Positions 55,367 through 63,895 of a stretch of 64,000 nucleotides of DNA are shown piece by piece. Each line of letters starts with the position of its first letter. The stretch's first letter is position 1. The notes under the pieces are model-generated. The model did no database searches. It was given only the letters and a program-made list of their open reading frames with translations, and was not told the DNA's origin. Made by a program: the position numbers and the translations under genes. The DNA comes from Teredinibacter haidensis (lineage in GTDB: Bacteria; Pseudomonadota; Gammaproteobacteria; Pseudomonadales; Cellvibrionaceae), in NCBI RefSeq assembly GCF_014211975.1, contig NZ_CP060084.1, positions 2,046,001 through 2,110,000 on the forward strand, in the 5' to 3' direction.

Positions 55367-56470
55367 AAGGTTATCTAAGCGAAACATTAACCCCCAACCG
55401 AAAAAATTATTTGCAACGCCGATAACAATTTCATTGCTACCTTTTACCAGCGGCAATTCAAAGCTGGCGTTTTCTGCCGACACTCGGCCTTCTGGTTTTT
55501 TCATTATCGGTTGCCCGTAAAGGTTTTTATCCACGAAGGCGTATTTTCCGTTAGCAAACACCCAAACCTCATCACTAAAGCCAATGGCCACGCGCTTGCG
55601 TTGATCGTAATCCGAGTTGATCGTTGTTTTTAACCAAATCACATGCCGACCATCGAGCAAATTGTAGTATCTGGAAAGGTTAACCAAGCCCTTCTGTTCT
55701 GCTTGTAGTGCCTTCCACGTTGCGGTCGCAACCGGTATATCGCCAGGCCGTAAATCTATGCCTTCGGCAAGCGGAGAAACCGAACTTGCTTTCCATGCAC
55801 GCAAGTAGCGTGGGTCGGAACGAGTGTTAACGTCGCTAGCGTTAGCGGTTAAGCCCGCGACCGCATTCCTATCGACTCGCAGATTCGCAAATATGGCATT
55901 ACCGTAAAACGAGATGGTGCCGCTACTCGACTCCCCCTCCAAATGAGTAACCTCGAGGCTTGGCTGCTCATCAGCATTAACAAAAACGAGTAAGCGCTTG
56001 CCCGATACCACCAACTTCACATGGTTCCAGGTATTACCAACAATCAAGGCAGGCGCCTGGTGCTCTGCGTAAAGATTCCAAAGATTCACCCCTTTTATTA
56101 CCGGTGCATACTGAATCGCGGTTGGCGACTTTAAATCGTGCGGTTCAAAGGTGCGTAAATAAAACGTTTCGCTATCGCCCTGCTTTGATTTCCTAAAATC
56201 GATTCCGGTGAAATCACCATTAACCGGCTTAACATCAAATTCAATTGTGCCATTAGCAAAATCCATTGCCTTCAACTCTGCACGGCTGCTTCTGGTATCC
56301 AGACGAATCGCAGCAACGCCCTTATGCGTTATAAAACTTACCTCACCCTCGACAGACCAAAACGCCTCCTCCATAGGAACAACGGCATCTGGCTGGCTCA
56401 AACTTAGGGAGCTTGCCGCCAACATCGTAAGACAGAGGAACAACGTCCTCGCGTAGCAGTAAATTTTCAT
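55349..56470 (-). CDS. Secreted protein with concanavalin-like domain, unknown function
   Basis: 373 aa with a signal peptide (MKIYCYARTLFLCLTMLAASSLSLS). Residues about 30-195 look like a LamG/DUF1080-type jelly roll (NGTIEFDVKPVNGDFTGIDFR, NTWNHVKLVVSGKRLLVFVN, SGTISFYGNAIFANLRV). The second half (about 225-373) has a beta-sandwich pattern ending NEIVIGVANNFFGWGLMFRL. Sugar binding or hydrolysis is possible but no catalytic residue can be named. GGAG lies 11 bases before ATG 56470. Its 3' end is inside repeat R2. Confidence 0.7.
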   Translation of the reverse strand: MKIYCYARTLFLCLTMLAASSLSLSQPDAVVPMEEAFWSVEGEVSFITHKGVAAIRLDTRSSRAELKAMDFANGTIEFDVKPVNGDFTGIDFRKSKQGDSETFYLRTFEPHDLKSPTAIQYAPVIKGVNLWNLYAEHQAPALIVGNTWNHVKLVVSGKRLLVFVNADEQPSLEVTHLEGESSSGTISFYGNAIFANLRVDRNAVAGLTANASDVNTRSDPRYLRAWKASSVSPLAEGIDLRPGDIPVATATWKALQAEQKGLVNLSRYYNLLDGRHVIWLKTTINSDYDQRKRVAIGFSDEVWVFANGKYAFVDKNLYGQPIMKKPEGRVSAENASFELPLVKGSNEIVIGVANNFFGWGLMFRLDNLVGVTF

Positions 56471-56585
56471 AATAGATATTCTCCGGCATGAGTTAGTATA
56501 ACGCCACAAACTGTACGGTTAAGGCCCATAAATAGCCAGAGTTATCACCCAAGGTAAATGAATAACAAACCGCCCCGCCATTCTT

Positions 56586-56731
56586 TAAATAAAGCCCGCG
56601 ACCGCAAGTAACCAAATATTAGAAGAGCCCTATCAATGCAGCCAGAGCTATTGATTTTAATGTGTGCTTTCACGGTAAAAGGGGATATTTAAGTGAACGG
56701 TAAATATTGGGGGCTGACGTTTTCTGTGCGT
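56586..56731 (+). repeat. Dispersed repeat, copy A
   Basis: About 145 bases matching copy C from AAAGCCCGCGACCGCAAG to the GGGGCT(G/A) core (TTGATTTTAATGTGTGCTTT shared exactly). The downstream part with AAGTGAA.GGTAA is shared with copies B and D. Confidence 0.8.
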
Positions 56732-56885
56732 TATGAAACGCAGCTTGGTATTGCAGATCTGGTTGGGTTAATAGAAACAGATCTTGTTTCTTGTTCCACC
56801 AGATGGGAGCGCTGTAAGAGTTAGGTATGGATTCAGATATCTTATTGCTGGTTAGACGTCAATCAAATATCTTCTATGGGTAGAA

Positions 56886-56943
56886 GCGGATGCTCAAGTG
56901 AAAAAGAAATATCAAGACCTGACGCTATCTGTCGCAGGTTTCT
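56886..56943 (+). repeat. Dispersed repeat, copy B (core only)
   Basis: GATGCTCAAGTGAAAAAG followed by CTGACGCTATCTGTCGCAGG matches the core of copies A and D. It is preceded at 56836 by CAGATATCTTATTGC, the same words that open repeat R2. Confidence 0.7.
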
Positions 56944-57379
56944 CAAGCGAACCCAATGACGCCTACCTCTACCAATCTAAACGAAAAGACGCCGAGTGGA
57001 TGGACGCACAAGCGAGTCGATTGTAAAAAAGGAAAGCTGTTTTACAGCCATGGAATGTCCGTTGTCGAGAAAGCTTTGGGAAACATAGATACGAATAGAG
57101 GATTAAGTCACTTCTCTTTACGAAGTAAAGAGAAGTGCTAGGGCAATGGTGTCTATTCAGTTTGATACATAACACAGAACAGATTAAGAGTTACGGCGCA
57201 ATAGCATAAATATGCTGATATATTCACAAAAACGCGACGGAAAATCACATAAGCGCGATTATGTTAAGGGAACCTGATTAAATGGCAGGTAACTAAAATA
57301 AAAAATATGTCCTGTGGATAATTTAGTGTGAATTCACTTTCCCTACACGATCGTTATGCCACTACACAAGGGGTTAACT

Positions 57380-57922
57380 ATGATAATTCTACGATTTTCA
57401 TGGGTCTTAATTGTTTTCTTGCTGTCATTTTCTGCGATATCGATTAGCTGTGCTGAGGATTCCAGTAGTACAACCACTCACCCTGGGAGTGCTGTAACAA
57501 CCTCAGTTCTAGCTCACGCCTCGAACGTGCCCCAATTGAATTACAGAGATTTCAGTGAATTCTACAACGATTTTTCCCGTGCAGTGGATAGGAGCGATTG
57601 GGAACATCTAGCTAAACTGACCAGATTTCCTTTTATACTCGAAGGAGAGCTAGATGGTGAGGGACGAGTGGTGTTTGATAAGGGTAGTTTTATAAAATCT
57701 ATAGATGAATTATTAAAGGAAGAGATTTATGTAAATCTTGATGACGATCTGGTCGTAACTACTTATCGAAAAATAATACTTAAATCGAAAAATAATGAGC
57801 AAGTAGATGGCGACGAAGCACAATTATTCGGCATTCAATTCCACAATACAGGTGATGGTTGGAGAGTTTTAAAAATTACCACTCATGTCCATATTGTAGA
57901 AAAGTATTCAGAGGAGAAATAA
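57380..57922 (+). CDS. Secreted protein of unknown function upstream of a broken peptidoglycan hydrolase
   Basis: 180 aa with a signal peptide (MIILRFSWVLIVFLLSFSAI, then SISCAED, possibly a weak lipobox). The rest reads like a small alpha/beta NTF2/DUF4440-like fold (YRDFSEFYNDFSRAVDRSDW, GDGWRVLKITTH). ATG 57380 has AAGGGG six bases upstream. Its stop overlaps the start of the hydrolase gene by one base (TAATG), so they are coupled. A periplasmic immunity role against the hydrolase is one possibility. Confidence 0.7.
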   Translation: MIILRFSWVLIVFLLSFSAISISCAEDSSSTTTHPGSAVTTSVLAHASNVPQLNYRDFSEFYNDFSRAVDRSDWEHLAKLTRFPFILEGELDGEGRVVFDKGSFIKSIDELLKEEIYVNLDDDLVVTTYRKIILKSKNNEQVDGDEAQLFGIQFHNTGDGWRVLKITTHVHIVEKYSEEK

Positions 57923-58521
57923 TGCAAACGCTTAAGATGTCAGCAAAAGGGCCGGATGTGATTAAACTTCAAATTCTCTTGAACGGTTATTTGAATCCTA
58001 CCATCAAAATAAAAAATAATGGCCATTTCGGGAAAAAAAACAGTGGTTGCGGTAAAAATATTTCAAAAGAAGAAAGGGTTAACTAACGATGGCATTGTTG
58101 GTTTAAAAACCTGGAGTGCGTTAAGCGGTAATGCCAAGACCCCGGTAAGTAGGCAAAATACTACAGCGCTGACAATAAATGCACCATGGCATGACATTGC
58201 TCAAGTTGAAATGGGTGTTAAGGAAATTCTTGGGGCAAATACGAATAATCAGCGTATTTTGGATTATCATGCAACTACTACACTTGGCGCGAAAATAGAA
58301 TCAGTGATACGAATACAGGTAGTTCGACAGGCTATCATGTGGGATTTTATATTACGGCAAACAAGGTGGTGATATCGCTGTTGGGCGGCAACCAGGAAAA
58401 CTCTGTTAAAAAATCAAATTTCATGTTGCGCTCTTACGAAGTTGTAGCTTATAGACGACCTATAATCTTAACCCTTGGTGTTCCACTAGATATTTCTTCA
58501 ATGTTTTCTCGTATTGCATAA
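57922..58521 (+). pseudogene. Broken peptidoglycan hydrolase (PG-binding domain plus TIGR02594/NlpC-like domain)
   Basis: Starts at ATG 57922 with GAGGAG and encodes a PG_binding_1 domain (MSAKGPDVIKLQILLNGYL). The frame is lost in a run of eight A near 58031 and resumes in another frame (KTVVAVKIFQKKKGLTNDG IVG). A TIGR02594-like domain begins (WHDIAQVEMGVKEI, RILDYHATT), then jumps frame near 58300 to its C-terminal half (GYHVGFYITANKVVISLLGG, SYEVVAYRR). The segment between, which holds the catalytic Cys (WCSAF-type motif) in this family, is missing. Two lesions make it a pseudogene. Confidence 0.78.
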
Positions 58522-58657
58522 TCCCAGGCTTTTTACTTGACGGTAAATTAACGACATCTACATATTGGAGATTGCTAAACCTTGTCTCCGGATATTTTGG
58601 AAGCTCTCGAACTTAGCTGTCTAGGCTATAATTTTATCGTATATCGCTCAGTAGCTG

Positions 58658-59335
58658 TTAATGCGGCGTTTGCCTCTCATTTTTTCCACTTCCTCTATTG
58701 ATCGGGGCTACGCCAACAAGCTTGCTGATTTGATTGTTTGTCAGGGTTCCGATTTCTGGAAGGTCGGCGAGCATACTGTACGTTAAGGTGTTTCCTACGC
58801 CAGGGGCGGATAGCAATATCTCTTCTCTCTCGCTCCACTCGGACTGAGCCTCCACCCGCGCTTGTAGCTTGTTTTCAAGAGACGCCACCTCTTTATCTAG
58901 CAGCTTAATTATGCGTCGGCACGATGGATCGATAGCCTTCCCCATGATTTTAATCCGGTTGGGTTCTTGCGTGCGCTTCTACGTAACTTGTCGTCTTCGT
59001 GCAAGTAAGTCTTTGATAATAATAAAGATCTTACTTTTCTGTGGTGTGGGTTTAAGCTTCAATACAGCCGCGTATTCCGCTATCAATTGCGCGTCAATCT
59101 TGTCCGTTTTCGCCAGTTGATCGATAGCGCCTGCATATCGACGGACGGAAATAGGTTTGGCGATGACGACCGGTAGACCTCTAGCGTAACAAGCTTCAGC
59201 GAGGGCAAACTCGTACCGTCCGGTAGCCTCCATGACGACTCGTTCAACCTTATAATAGGAAAGGCGCCTGAGAATATTTTTGATGCCTGAGTCAGTATTC
59301 TCTTCTCTAAAATAGAGCCCGCGACCGCAAGAAAC
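58658..59335 (-). pseudogene. IS110-family transposase, broken
   Basis: Two pieces in different frames: the upstream piece (58979-59335) carries the DEDD-type N-terminal domain (VERVVMEATGRYE, GLPVVIAKPISVRRYA, TDKIDAQLIAEYA) and the downstream piece (58658-58945) the transposase_20 domain (LLSAPGVGNTLTYSMLADLP, LVGVAPINRGSGK). The start (first aspartate motif) and the C-terminal end are missing, and a frame change lies between 58945 and 58979. The upstream end abuts dispersed repeat copy C. Confidence 0.9.
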
Positions 59336-59455
59336 CAACGACTAGAAATAGCACTATTAATGCAGCGAACGTTATTGATTTTAATGTGTGCTTTAGTGGT
59401 AAATTAAATATTGAAGTGAAAGGTAAGTATAAGGGGCTAGGACTAGCTGTGCTTC
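59309..59455 (+). repeat. Dispersed repeat, copy C
   Basis: Matches copy A over about 145 bases (GCCCGCGACCGCAAG, TTGATTTTAATGTGTGCTTT, AAGTGAAAGGTAA). It begins inside the truncated 5' end of the IS110 transposase. Confidence 0.8.
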
Positions 59456-59700
59456 CCTTCCAAAATTATCAACAAAGATAACTAAGAAGAAAAAAATATT
59501 TCCGGCGAACATCTCAGCGAAAGGTGAGAGATCACCCAAGTAGTATTGAGCCAGGGGCCAGGGGAAAGATCAAAAGCCTACTCTCCATGAACGATTCCAA
59601 GAGAGTAGGCAAGAGAAAAGGCCCAGAAAAATGGCCACACTAAAAAGCCTAAGGAAGTGCCATTCGGGTCTAGGCCCCAATTACTATCAATTAATACAAC
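59456..59700. other. Intergenic region with hairpin downstream of a secreted-protein gene
   Basis: Contains stem GCCTACTCT / AGAGTAGGC (59576-59610), about 90 bases beyond the stop of the minus-strand gene; a possible terminator without a T run. Nothing else seen. Confidence 0.45.
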
Positions 59701-60132
59701 TTAATTACAAGTAACCTTTAGCTGTGGCTCACCACCTTGGGGCTGCCAAATTGGTACGGTGTTATATCCACATGCACCGCAAAAATTTTGAATAGCATCG
59801 ATATTGCTTGACCACTCGCCCGCCCAGAAGATGCCGTAAACTGCACCGGAATTCGTGCATGGATCAATTGTGGTGATATTCGGTGAATCGCAAGTACCAG
59901 AATTATAGAAATCATTTGTTAATGAAATAGAACAGCCAGGGGAACCGACGGCTCGAGTGACAGAGGTTTTAGTCGCTGCAACCGATCCGTCAATAGAGCA
60001 GTAATATGTTACGTTTGCTGTTGAGCCCCCTGAAGCTACAGCGGAATAAGACCATGAACAGTCATCTGCAGAAGCGGATAAAGGCAGAGCCAAGAGTAAC
60101 GCAGAGGTTAGTGCTATATTTAAATATTTCAT
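59701..60132 (-). CDS. Small secreted cysteine-rich protein of unknown function
   Basis: 143 aa with a clear signal peptide (MKYLNIALTSALLLALPLSASA|DD). The mature 120 residues carry eight cysteines (DDCSWSYS, YYCSIDG, PGCSISL, GTCDSPN, DPCTNSG, NFCGACGY, KVTCN), suggesting disulfides. ATG 60132 follows from the signal peptide; no clear ribosome site is seen. Not recognised as a named family. No neighbour suggests a role. Confidence 0.65.
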   Translation of the reverse strand: MKYLNIALTSALLLALPLSASADDCSWSYSAVASGGSTANVTYYCSIDGSVAATKTSVTRAVGSPGCSISLTNDFYNSGTCDSPNITTIDPCTNSGAVYGIFWAGEWSSNIDAIQNFCGACGYNTVPIWQPQGGEPQLKVTCN

Positions 60133-60609
60133 TGTTAAGTGACACCGAGTTATTATTAATTTTAAAGAGACATCCCTAATGCTCCGCAGAATAAAGAAAC
60201 TACAGTTCACCCTTGCGGTGTAACCGCTCATCCCAGAGTCGGCAAAAAAACAACAAAAGATTTTATGGGCGAACGTTTAAACAGCTTCATTCTACCAGAC
60301 AAAATAAATCTATAATAAAAGGAGATACATTCAACCACCAGACTCTTTAACATAGAATTTGGAGCTAACTAAACCATTTAAAATTAAAGGTCGAGCATTT
60401 TACGACGGAGTATGATTCTACATTTTATTTTTATAAAAAAACCGGCTGCAGGCAAAACAAACAGGTCGGCATAACATTTTTCGAGAAAGCTCTAATAAAA
60501 ATGATCTACGCGAACCATTATCGTGCCCTTTGGTGCCAGATTATAAATTGCTGCGCCGAGAGCGTTTATAAGCACGATAAATAGGCCCCACATTCAACAG
60601 AGTCGCCCA
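60133..60609. other. AT-rich intergenic region
   Basis: About 480 bases in which I see no gene, RNA or repeat. Confidence 0.4.
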
Positions 60610-60891
60610 TTAGCAAGCCGATGTCAACGGGGCAAATAAGTACTTTCGGAGTTTCCCATGAGTAATTTTTTCATAGCTGAATTTATTTACGGCAACGGTA
60701 TGAATAAGCGTTACACTAAGCCGCTCGATAATGATTACAGCGGAAAGCCAGTACAAATTACAGGTTGATTCAATCGCGAACGACGGTTTGTTACCCCTAA
60801 AAGGCGACAACCCTTTAATTACTTGCATAGGGTTATCGTCCAATTTCGCCGCTAAATAACCGTTGATAACGATTGCAAAAAACCCAGACAT
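60610..60891 (-). CDS. Doubtful small reading frame
   Basis: 93 codons with a hydrophobic start (FFAIVINGYLAAKLDD) and a hydrophobic middle (LYWLSAVIIIERLSVTLIHT). No family is recognised and no ribosome site stands out. It could be a membrane-protein remnant or chance; included only because the surrounding 1 kb has nothing else. Confidence 0.2.
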   Translation of the reverse strand: MSGFFAIVINGYLAAKLDDNPMQVIKGLSPFRGNKPSFAIESTCNLYWLSAVIIIERLSVTLIHTVAVNKFSYEKITHGKLRKYLFAPLTSAC

Positions 60892-61020
60892 AATTGTAAT
60901 TAGAATGTAGATCTATTCCGCAACACACAGCCATGTAAGCCTCCTTCAACTTGTGGTTACAACACCAACAAAGTAATTTATTAAAGTGAGCTATGGAGGC
61001 TTGCTAGATAATTACCCACG

Positions 61021-61110
61021 TCATTAGTTTTTATGTGGGCTTTCGCGGTAAAACGGGATGCTTAAGTGAAAGGTAAACATCAGAGGCTGATGCTATCAGT
61101 CGCTGGTTGC
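61021..61110 (+). repeat. Dispersed repeat, copy D
   Basis: ATTAGTTTTTATGTGGGCTT, then GCGGTAAAACGGGATGCTTA and AGTGAAAGGTAAACATCAG match copies A and B at most positions over about 90 bases. Confidence 0.78.
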
Positions 61111-61164
61111 AACCTCCCTGCTTCGATCAGCACGCACTTTTATTAAACTTCCTTCACGACCTAC

Positions 61165-61416
61165 TCATAAGCTCGCTGGAAGGAAGGTGTTTCTAGCCCA
61201 AATACATTCCTTTTTAATTTCTGGATCTAATGAAAAAGCAGAGTGTGACAGCGTTGATACCCCTAAAGAAATAGCATACCCAAAATGTAGACCTATTCTT
61301 TGGGCTGTTTTAGCTAATAAACGAAGCGACTTATACAGGTTTGACTTTCCGCTAGAATTAGCGCCAGTTACCACATTTAGATTGCTGAGGGGGGTTATCA
61401 AATGGAGTAAGGACAT
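61165..61416 (-). pseudogene. AAA-family ATPase, N-terminal fragment
   Basis: 83 codons starting MSLLHLITPLSNLNVVTGAN, with a Walker A motif GANSSGKSNLYKSL of the RecF/SMC-like AAA_21 type used by OLD nucleases and many defence ATPases. Family members run to 300-600 residues, but here the frame ends soon after Walker A and the sequence downstream no longer resembles the family. It is a remnant at the left border of the cassette-like array. Confidence 0.6.
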
Positions 61417-61439
61417 ATTTTCATAGTAAGCACCGACTC

Positions 61440-61556
61440 ATAACGCCTCAATAAAGGACGCCGAAAGCGGAGTGTTTTTGAGCTAATGTTTGAGCGCTTG
61501 CGCGAGTGAGCACAAAAATGTGTAGCTTTTGGGTCCGCCACATAGCCTTGTTAGGC
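61440..61556 (-). other. attC-like recombination site (S1)
   Basis: Read on the minus strand the site opens with GCCTAAC (a perfect RYYYAAC box) and ends with GTTAT. Inside, GGACCCAAAAGC pairs with GCTTTCGGCGTCC, giving the imperfect hairpin expected of an integron attC. It begins 19 bases after the stop of the YdeI-like gene, the usual place. Confidence 0.65.
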
Positions 61557-61574
61557 TTTTCATCTTCTTGATAC

Positions 61575-62150
61575 CTAAGTCGGCTTTTCATCACTGGCAA
61601 GCATGTCTACGAACTTTTCAAATCGCCTCGCTCTAGTTTCGGGTTTCTTCGCACTTATTAATCCGTGTGCAATAATAGCGCGACTCGATTTAGCGAGTGT
61701 CTCGAAAAACTGTTTCGCCTTCGGTTTAGTCTCTAGAGCTAATAGGAAATCCTCAGGTACTTTCATTTCACTTATCGTATAGGCGTTCTCCCACCTGCCG
61801 TCTGCCTTCGCAGCACGAACGTGCACGAGCCCTGGCTCTTTCATTCGATCTTCGCTTATTAAACGCTCGACATGCTCAGTGTTTCTTTTAGACCACTTGC
61901 TCCGCGCTTTCCTTGGAGTGACCCGCTGGAGATAGGCTTTATCGTCGAGCGATTTCTTGACGCCATCGATCCAGCCCCAGCACAGAATCTCAATTACGAC
62001 ATCATCCCAAGTCACGCTCTGAATCCCAGATTTTTTCTTGAATATCTTCACCCACAGTTCACTTTCTATGGCGTGATTATCTTTGAGCCACCAGCTAAGA
62101 TATTTCGGCGATGCAAAGGACATGATTTTCGCCGGATTGGATTTAGGCAT
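61575..62150 (-). CDS. YdeI/OmpD-associated family protein
   Basis: 191 aa. The family signature is seen in PKYLSWWLKDNHAIESELWVKI, ILCWGWIDGVKKSLD, QRVTPRKARSKWSKRN and the C-terminal HGLISAKKPETRARRFEKFV. YdeI proteins have been linked to resistance to cationic peptides in enteric bacteria but their biochemical role is not settled. ATG 62150 (MPKSNPAKIMS); an in-frame start at 62177 is less like the family. Flanked by attC-like sites S1 and S2, so it reads as an integron cassette gene. Confidence 0.88.
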   Translation of the reverse strand: MPKSNPAKIMSFASPKYLSWWLKDNHAIESELWVKIFKKKSGIQSVTWDDVVIEILCWGWIDGVKKSLDDKAYLQRVTPRKARSKWSKRNTEHVERLISEDRMKEPGLVHVRAAKADGRWENAYTISEMKVPEDFLLALETKPKAKQFFETLAKSSRAIIAHGLISAKKPETRARRFEKFVDMLASDEKPT

Positions 62151-62163
62151 AAGGTTCGATGCT

Positions 62164-62216
62164 CTTAGATATAACAATATTATTATGCGTGTATTGCAGT
62201 ATTAATTTTTAAGTTA
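62164..62216 (-). other. Short attC-like site (S2, weak)
   Basis: On the minus strand GAGTAAC, which contains the stop codon of the 62214 gene, faces GTTATAT 45 bases on, with AT-rich arms between them that pair poorly. Position and box spacing fit a short attC; the pairing does not prove it. Confidence 0.4.
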
Positions 62217-62396
62217 CTCGGCAATTATTGAAATGACAATAAAAATTAAGGCAACCCAAGAAAGAATACGCATATATTGAGGGTTGTCTACTGCAGGGCC
62301 AAACTCAAAATAGCCGACTAGAGTATTAGTAAGCTTTTCTGCGCCGTTGAAAAATATGACCCACAAGAAAAATAAAATTCCTACGATGTAAAACAC
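62214..62396 (-). CDS. Small two-helix membrane protein
   Basis: 60 aa: MFYIVGILFFLWVIFF is the first helix and ILSWVALIFIVISIIAE the second, joined by a short polar loop. GTG start at 62396 with AAGGA about ten bases upstream. No family recognised. Small orphan membrane proteins are common integron cassette products; the stop codon lies in an attC-like box. Confidence 0.6.
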   Translation of the reverse strand: MFYIVGILFFLWVIFFNGAEKLTNTLVGYFEFGPAVDNPQYMRILSWVALIFIVISIIAE

Positions 62397-62423
62397 AATG
62401 CATTAATCCTTAAGTGCGAATAC

Positions 62424-62465
62424 ACATAACGCCTTGCTCACCCGCGAAGCAATGCTACCTCTTTA
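62424..62465 (-). other. Partial attC-like site (S3)
   Basis: The 3' half of an attC is seen on the minus strand (GAGCAAGGCGTTATGTG) with a small hairpin TTGCT/AGCAA, but no matching 5' AAC box is found. The adjoining reading frame is broken, so the site may have been cut. Confidence 0.4.
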
Positions 62466-62795
62466 ACCTTGCCATAAAACTAGACACTTATAGGCAATAA
62501 TTTCCTGCATCAGCCGATTCATCATCTGAGAATGTCCTTCGCGGTCATTAATCAACCTCAAGCCCTGAGGCATTGGCGTGCCTCTAGAAAGTTTTACACC
62601 CAGCCACACATAGGTGTTTTCTCTATTCTGGTTTTTTGTGAAAGAGACACTCCTTTACCGTTTGAAATCACCATAAGAATCCCGTTTAGTTCGATGGTAT
62701 CAATATCGCTGGGGGCTTCTTACATTTTAAAACCTGGGGCCGGTTGAATTAACAAGCCTAAATAGGTCTTCTGGTGAAAAATATAAATCTTCCAT
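62463..62795 (-). pseudogene. Frame-broken cassette gene
   Basis: Starts at ATG 62795 (MEDLYFSPEDLFRLVNSTGP) and stops early; a second frame continues EAPSDIDTIELNGILMVISN and GKGVSLSQ, and a third continues VKLSRGTPMPQGLRLINDRE and GH to a stop at 62463. The three pieces add up to one protein of about 110 aa with two frame changes. The layout and the LNG-x-MV / NGKGVSL words remind me of small Tse2-like toxins, but I am not sure of the family. Confidence 0.5.
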
Positions 62796-62828
62796 TTTTT
62801 CACTGTCCTTTAGTAATTTGTAGACATT

Positions 62829-62930
62829 TTAACGCCTCAAACACCAGTTTGGTGATGTTGGCGGTTTTTTTTGGGTGTTTTTTCAAAAAAGTGACAGCAT
62901 TTACAAATCCGCGCGCTTTGACTTGTTATA
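62829..62930 (-). other. attC-like recombination site (S4)
   Basis: On the minus strand it opens with TATAACAAGTCAAAG and closes with TTTGAGGCGTTAA; R-type boxes (TAAC / GTTA) and L-type boxes (TCAAAG / GTTTGA) pair. The TAA stop codon of the acetyltransferase gene lies inside the first box, as in many cassettes. Confidence 0.62.
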
Positions 62931-63357
62931 TTTCATTGACCAGCCCAACTTCAAGAGCAAAAGTTTCATCTTCAAATATAGCCATAGCTGTATTCATGCT
63001 CTTGAAACCTAGTTTTCTATAGAAACCTTCCTTGCCTATATTCGCATACAAGATTATTTTTTTATGGCCACTAGATAATGATACAAGTTTATTTATAATT
63101 TCTTTACCTAGCCCTGAGCCTTGAGCATCTGGATGTACCGCCACATCACAAAGGTACGAACAATCAAACCCATCCGCTAATGCTCTACCGACACCGACTA
63201 GATTAGAACCATCAAATATAAAACACTTATACATGCTATTGCTGAAAACAACTTCAAGCCTTTCGGGAGGCTTTTCACCAAGAGGAGCAATTTTATATAA
63301 ATTAGATACCTGATTCCAATCTATTCCCTTTGCATCAAATTTCCAAATTAAATTCAA
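62926..63357 (-). CDS. GNAT-family N-acetyltransferase
   Basis: 143 aa. The acetyl-CoA motif A is LCDVAVHPDAQGSGLGKEII (R/Q-x-x-G-x-G/A form, QGSGLG), followed by IILYANIGKEGFYRKLGFKS, a standard GNAT C-terminus. TTG start at 63357 with a strong AAGGAG six bases before it. The substrate is unknown. It lies between attC-like sites S4 and S5 and so is probably a cassette gene. Confidence 0.9.
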   Translation of the reverse strand: MNLIWKFDAKGIDWNQVSNLYKIAPLGEKPPERLEVVFSNSMYKCFIFDGSNLVGVGRALADGFDCSYLCDVAVHPDAQGSGLGKEIINKLVSLSSGHKKIILYANIGKEGFYRKLGFKSMNTAMAIFEDETFALEVGLVNEI

Positions 63358-63378
63358 AACCTTCTCCTTGCGCCGAGA

Positions 63379-63463
63379 ACATAACGTTTTGCTAAACGGC
63401 GCAGCTTGCTGAGTCCAGTGGAGGCCGTCTTTTGGCCGGAACGATGTTTAATTTGTTATAAGC
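63379..63463 (-). other. attC-like recombination site (S5)
   Basis: On the minus strand TATAAC ... TTAAAC faces GTTTAGC ... GTTATGT: both an outer (ATAAC/GTTAT) and an inner (TAAAC/GTTTA) box pair, with a GGCC-containing middle. About 85 bases, the common attC size. Confidence 0.62.
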
Positions 63464-63780
63464 GGAACCGAACTTTCTAGTGAGTACCACAATACTTTAA
63501 TCAAAGGCCCTGCTTCAATATTTTGACTTAGCCCACGCAAAGATGGTTGAAACGAAGTCAAACAACCGCCAACAAATTATTTACTAAGCCAAGCTATATT
63601 GTTGTTCTTTAACAATTTGGTTTGGCTGGTATAGCTCGCACCGAGAACGAACACTCTTAACCTCAAACTATGGCGGCCAACAGACGGCCCTTTAGCTTAA
63701 AAGTGGTTCCACAAAAATTTCAGCAAAGCCCCGCACTCAATTGAAACACGTAAAAACCGTACAACCAACTACGACCGATT
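63464..63780. other. Segment without a gene between two attC-like sites
   Basis: About 320 bases bounded by S5 and S6 with no reading frame longer than about 50 codons on either strand. Cassettes without a reading frame are known in large integrons; a promoter or RNA function is possible. Confidence 0.45.
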
Positions 63781-63895
63781 ATAACGCCTTTGTTAGCTGC
63801 GTTTTGGTCGAAGCGTAGTTTTGCGAAGCCACCCCAAAACGAAGCGTAGACCAAAACAGGAACCTAACCCGATAACATAGTTTGGTACAACCCAC
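63781..63895 (-). other. attC-like recombination site (S6)
   Basis: GATTATAACGCCTTTGTTAG on the plus strand (R and L boxes) faces ATAACATAGTTTGGT. The middle carries a strong palindrome: GTTTTGGTC / GACCAAAAC (63811-63856, last base shared with the GAAGCGTAG word) enclosing GTTTTG / CAAAAC, plus a direct repeat of GAAGCGTAG. Confidence 0.5.

Larger units (their letters stand above)
56471..57379. other. Intergenic region with two dispersed repeat copies
   Basis: About 900 bases without a supported gene, holding repeat copies A and B. A 61-codon reading frame at 56956 is not convincing. Confidence 0.5.

Noticed and set aside
56956..57141. 61-codon plus-strand frame before the secreted-protein gene
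   Set aside because: Lies between repeat copies, no ribosome site or similarity.
62532..62747. 71-codon plus-strand frame in the cassette region
   Set aside because: The opposite strand reads as a decayed gene with better protein character; this frame is its shadow.
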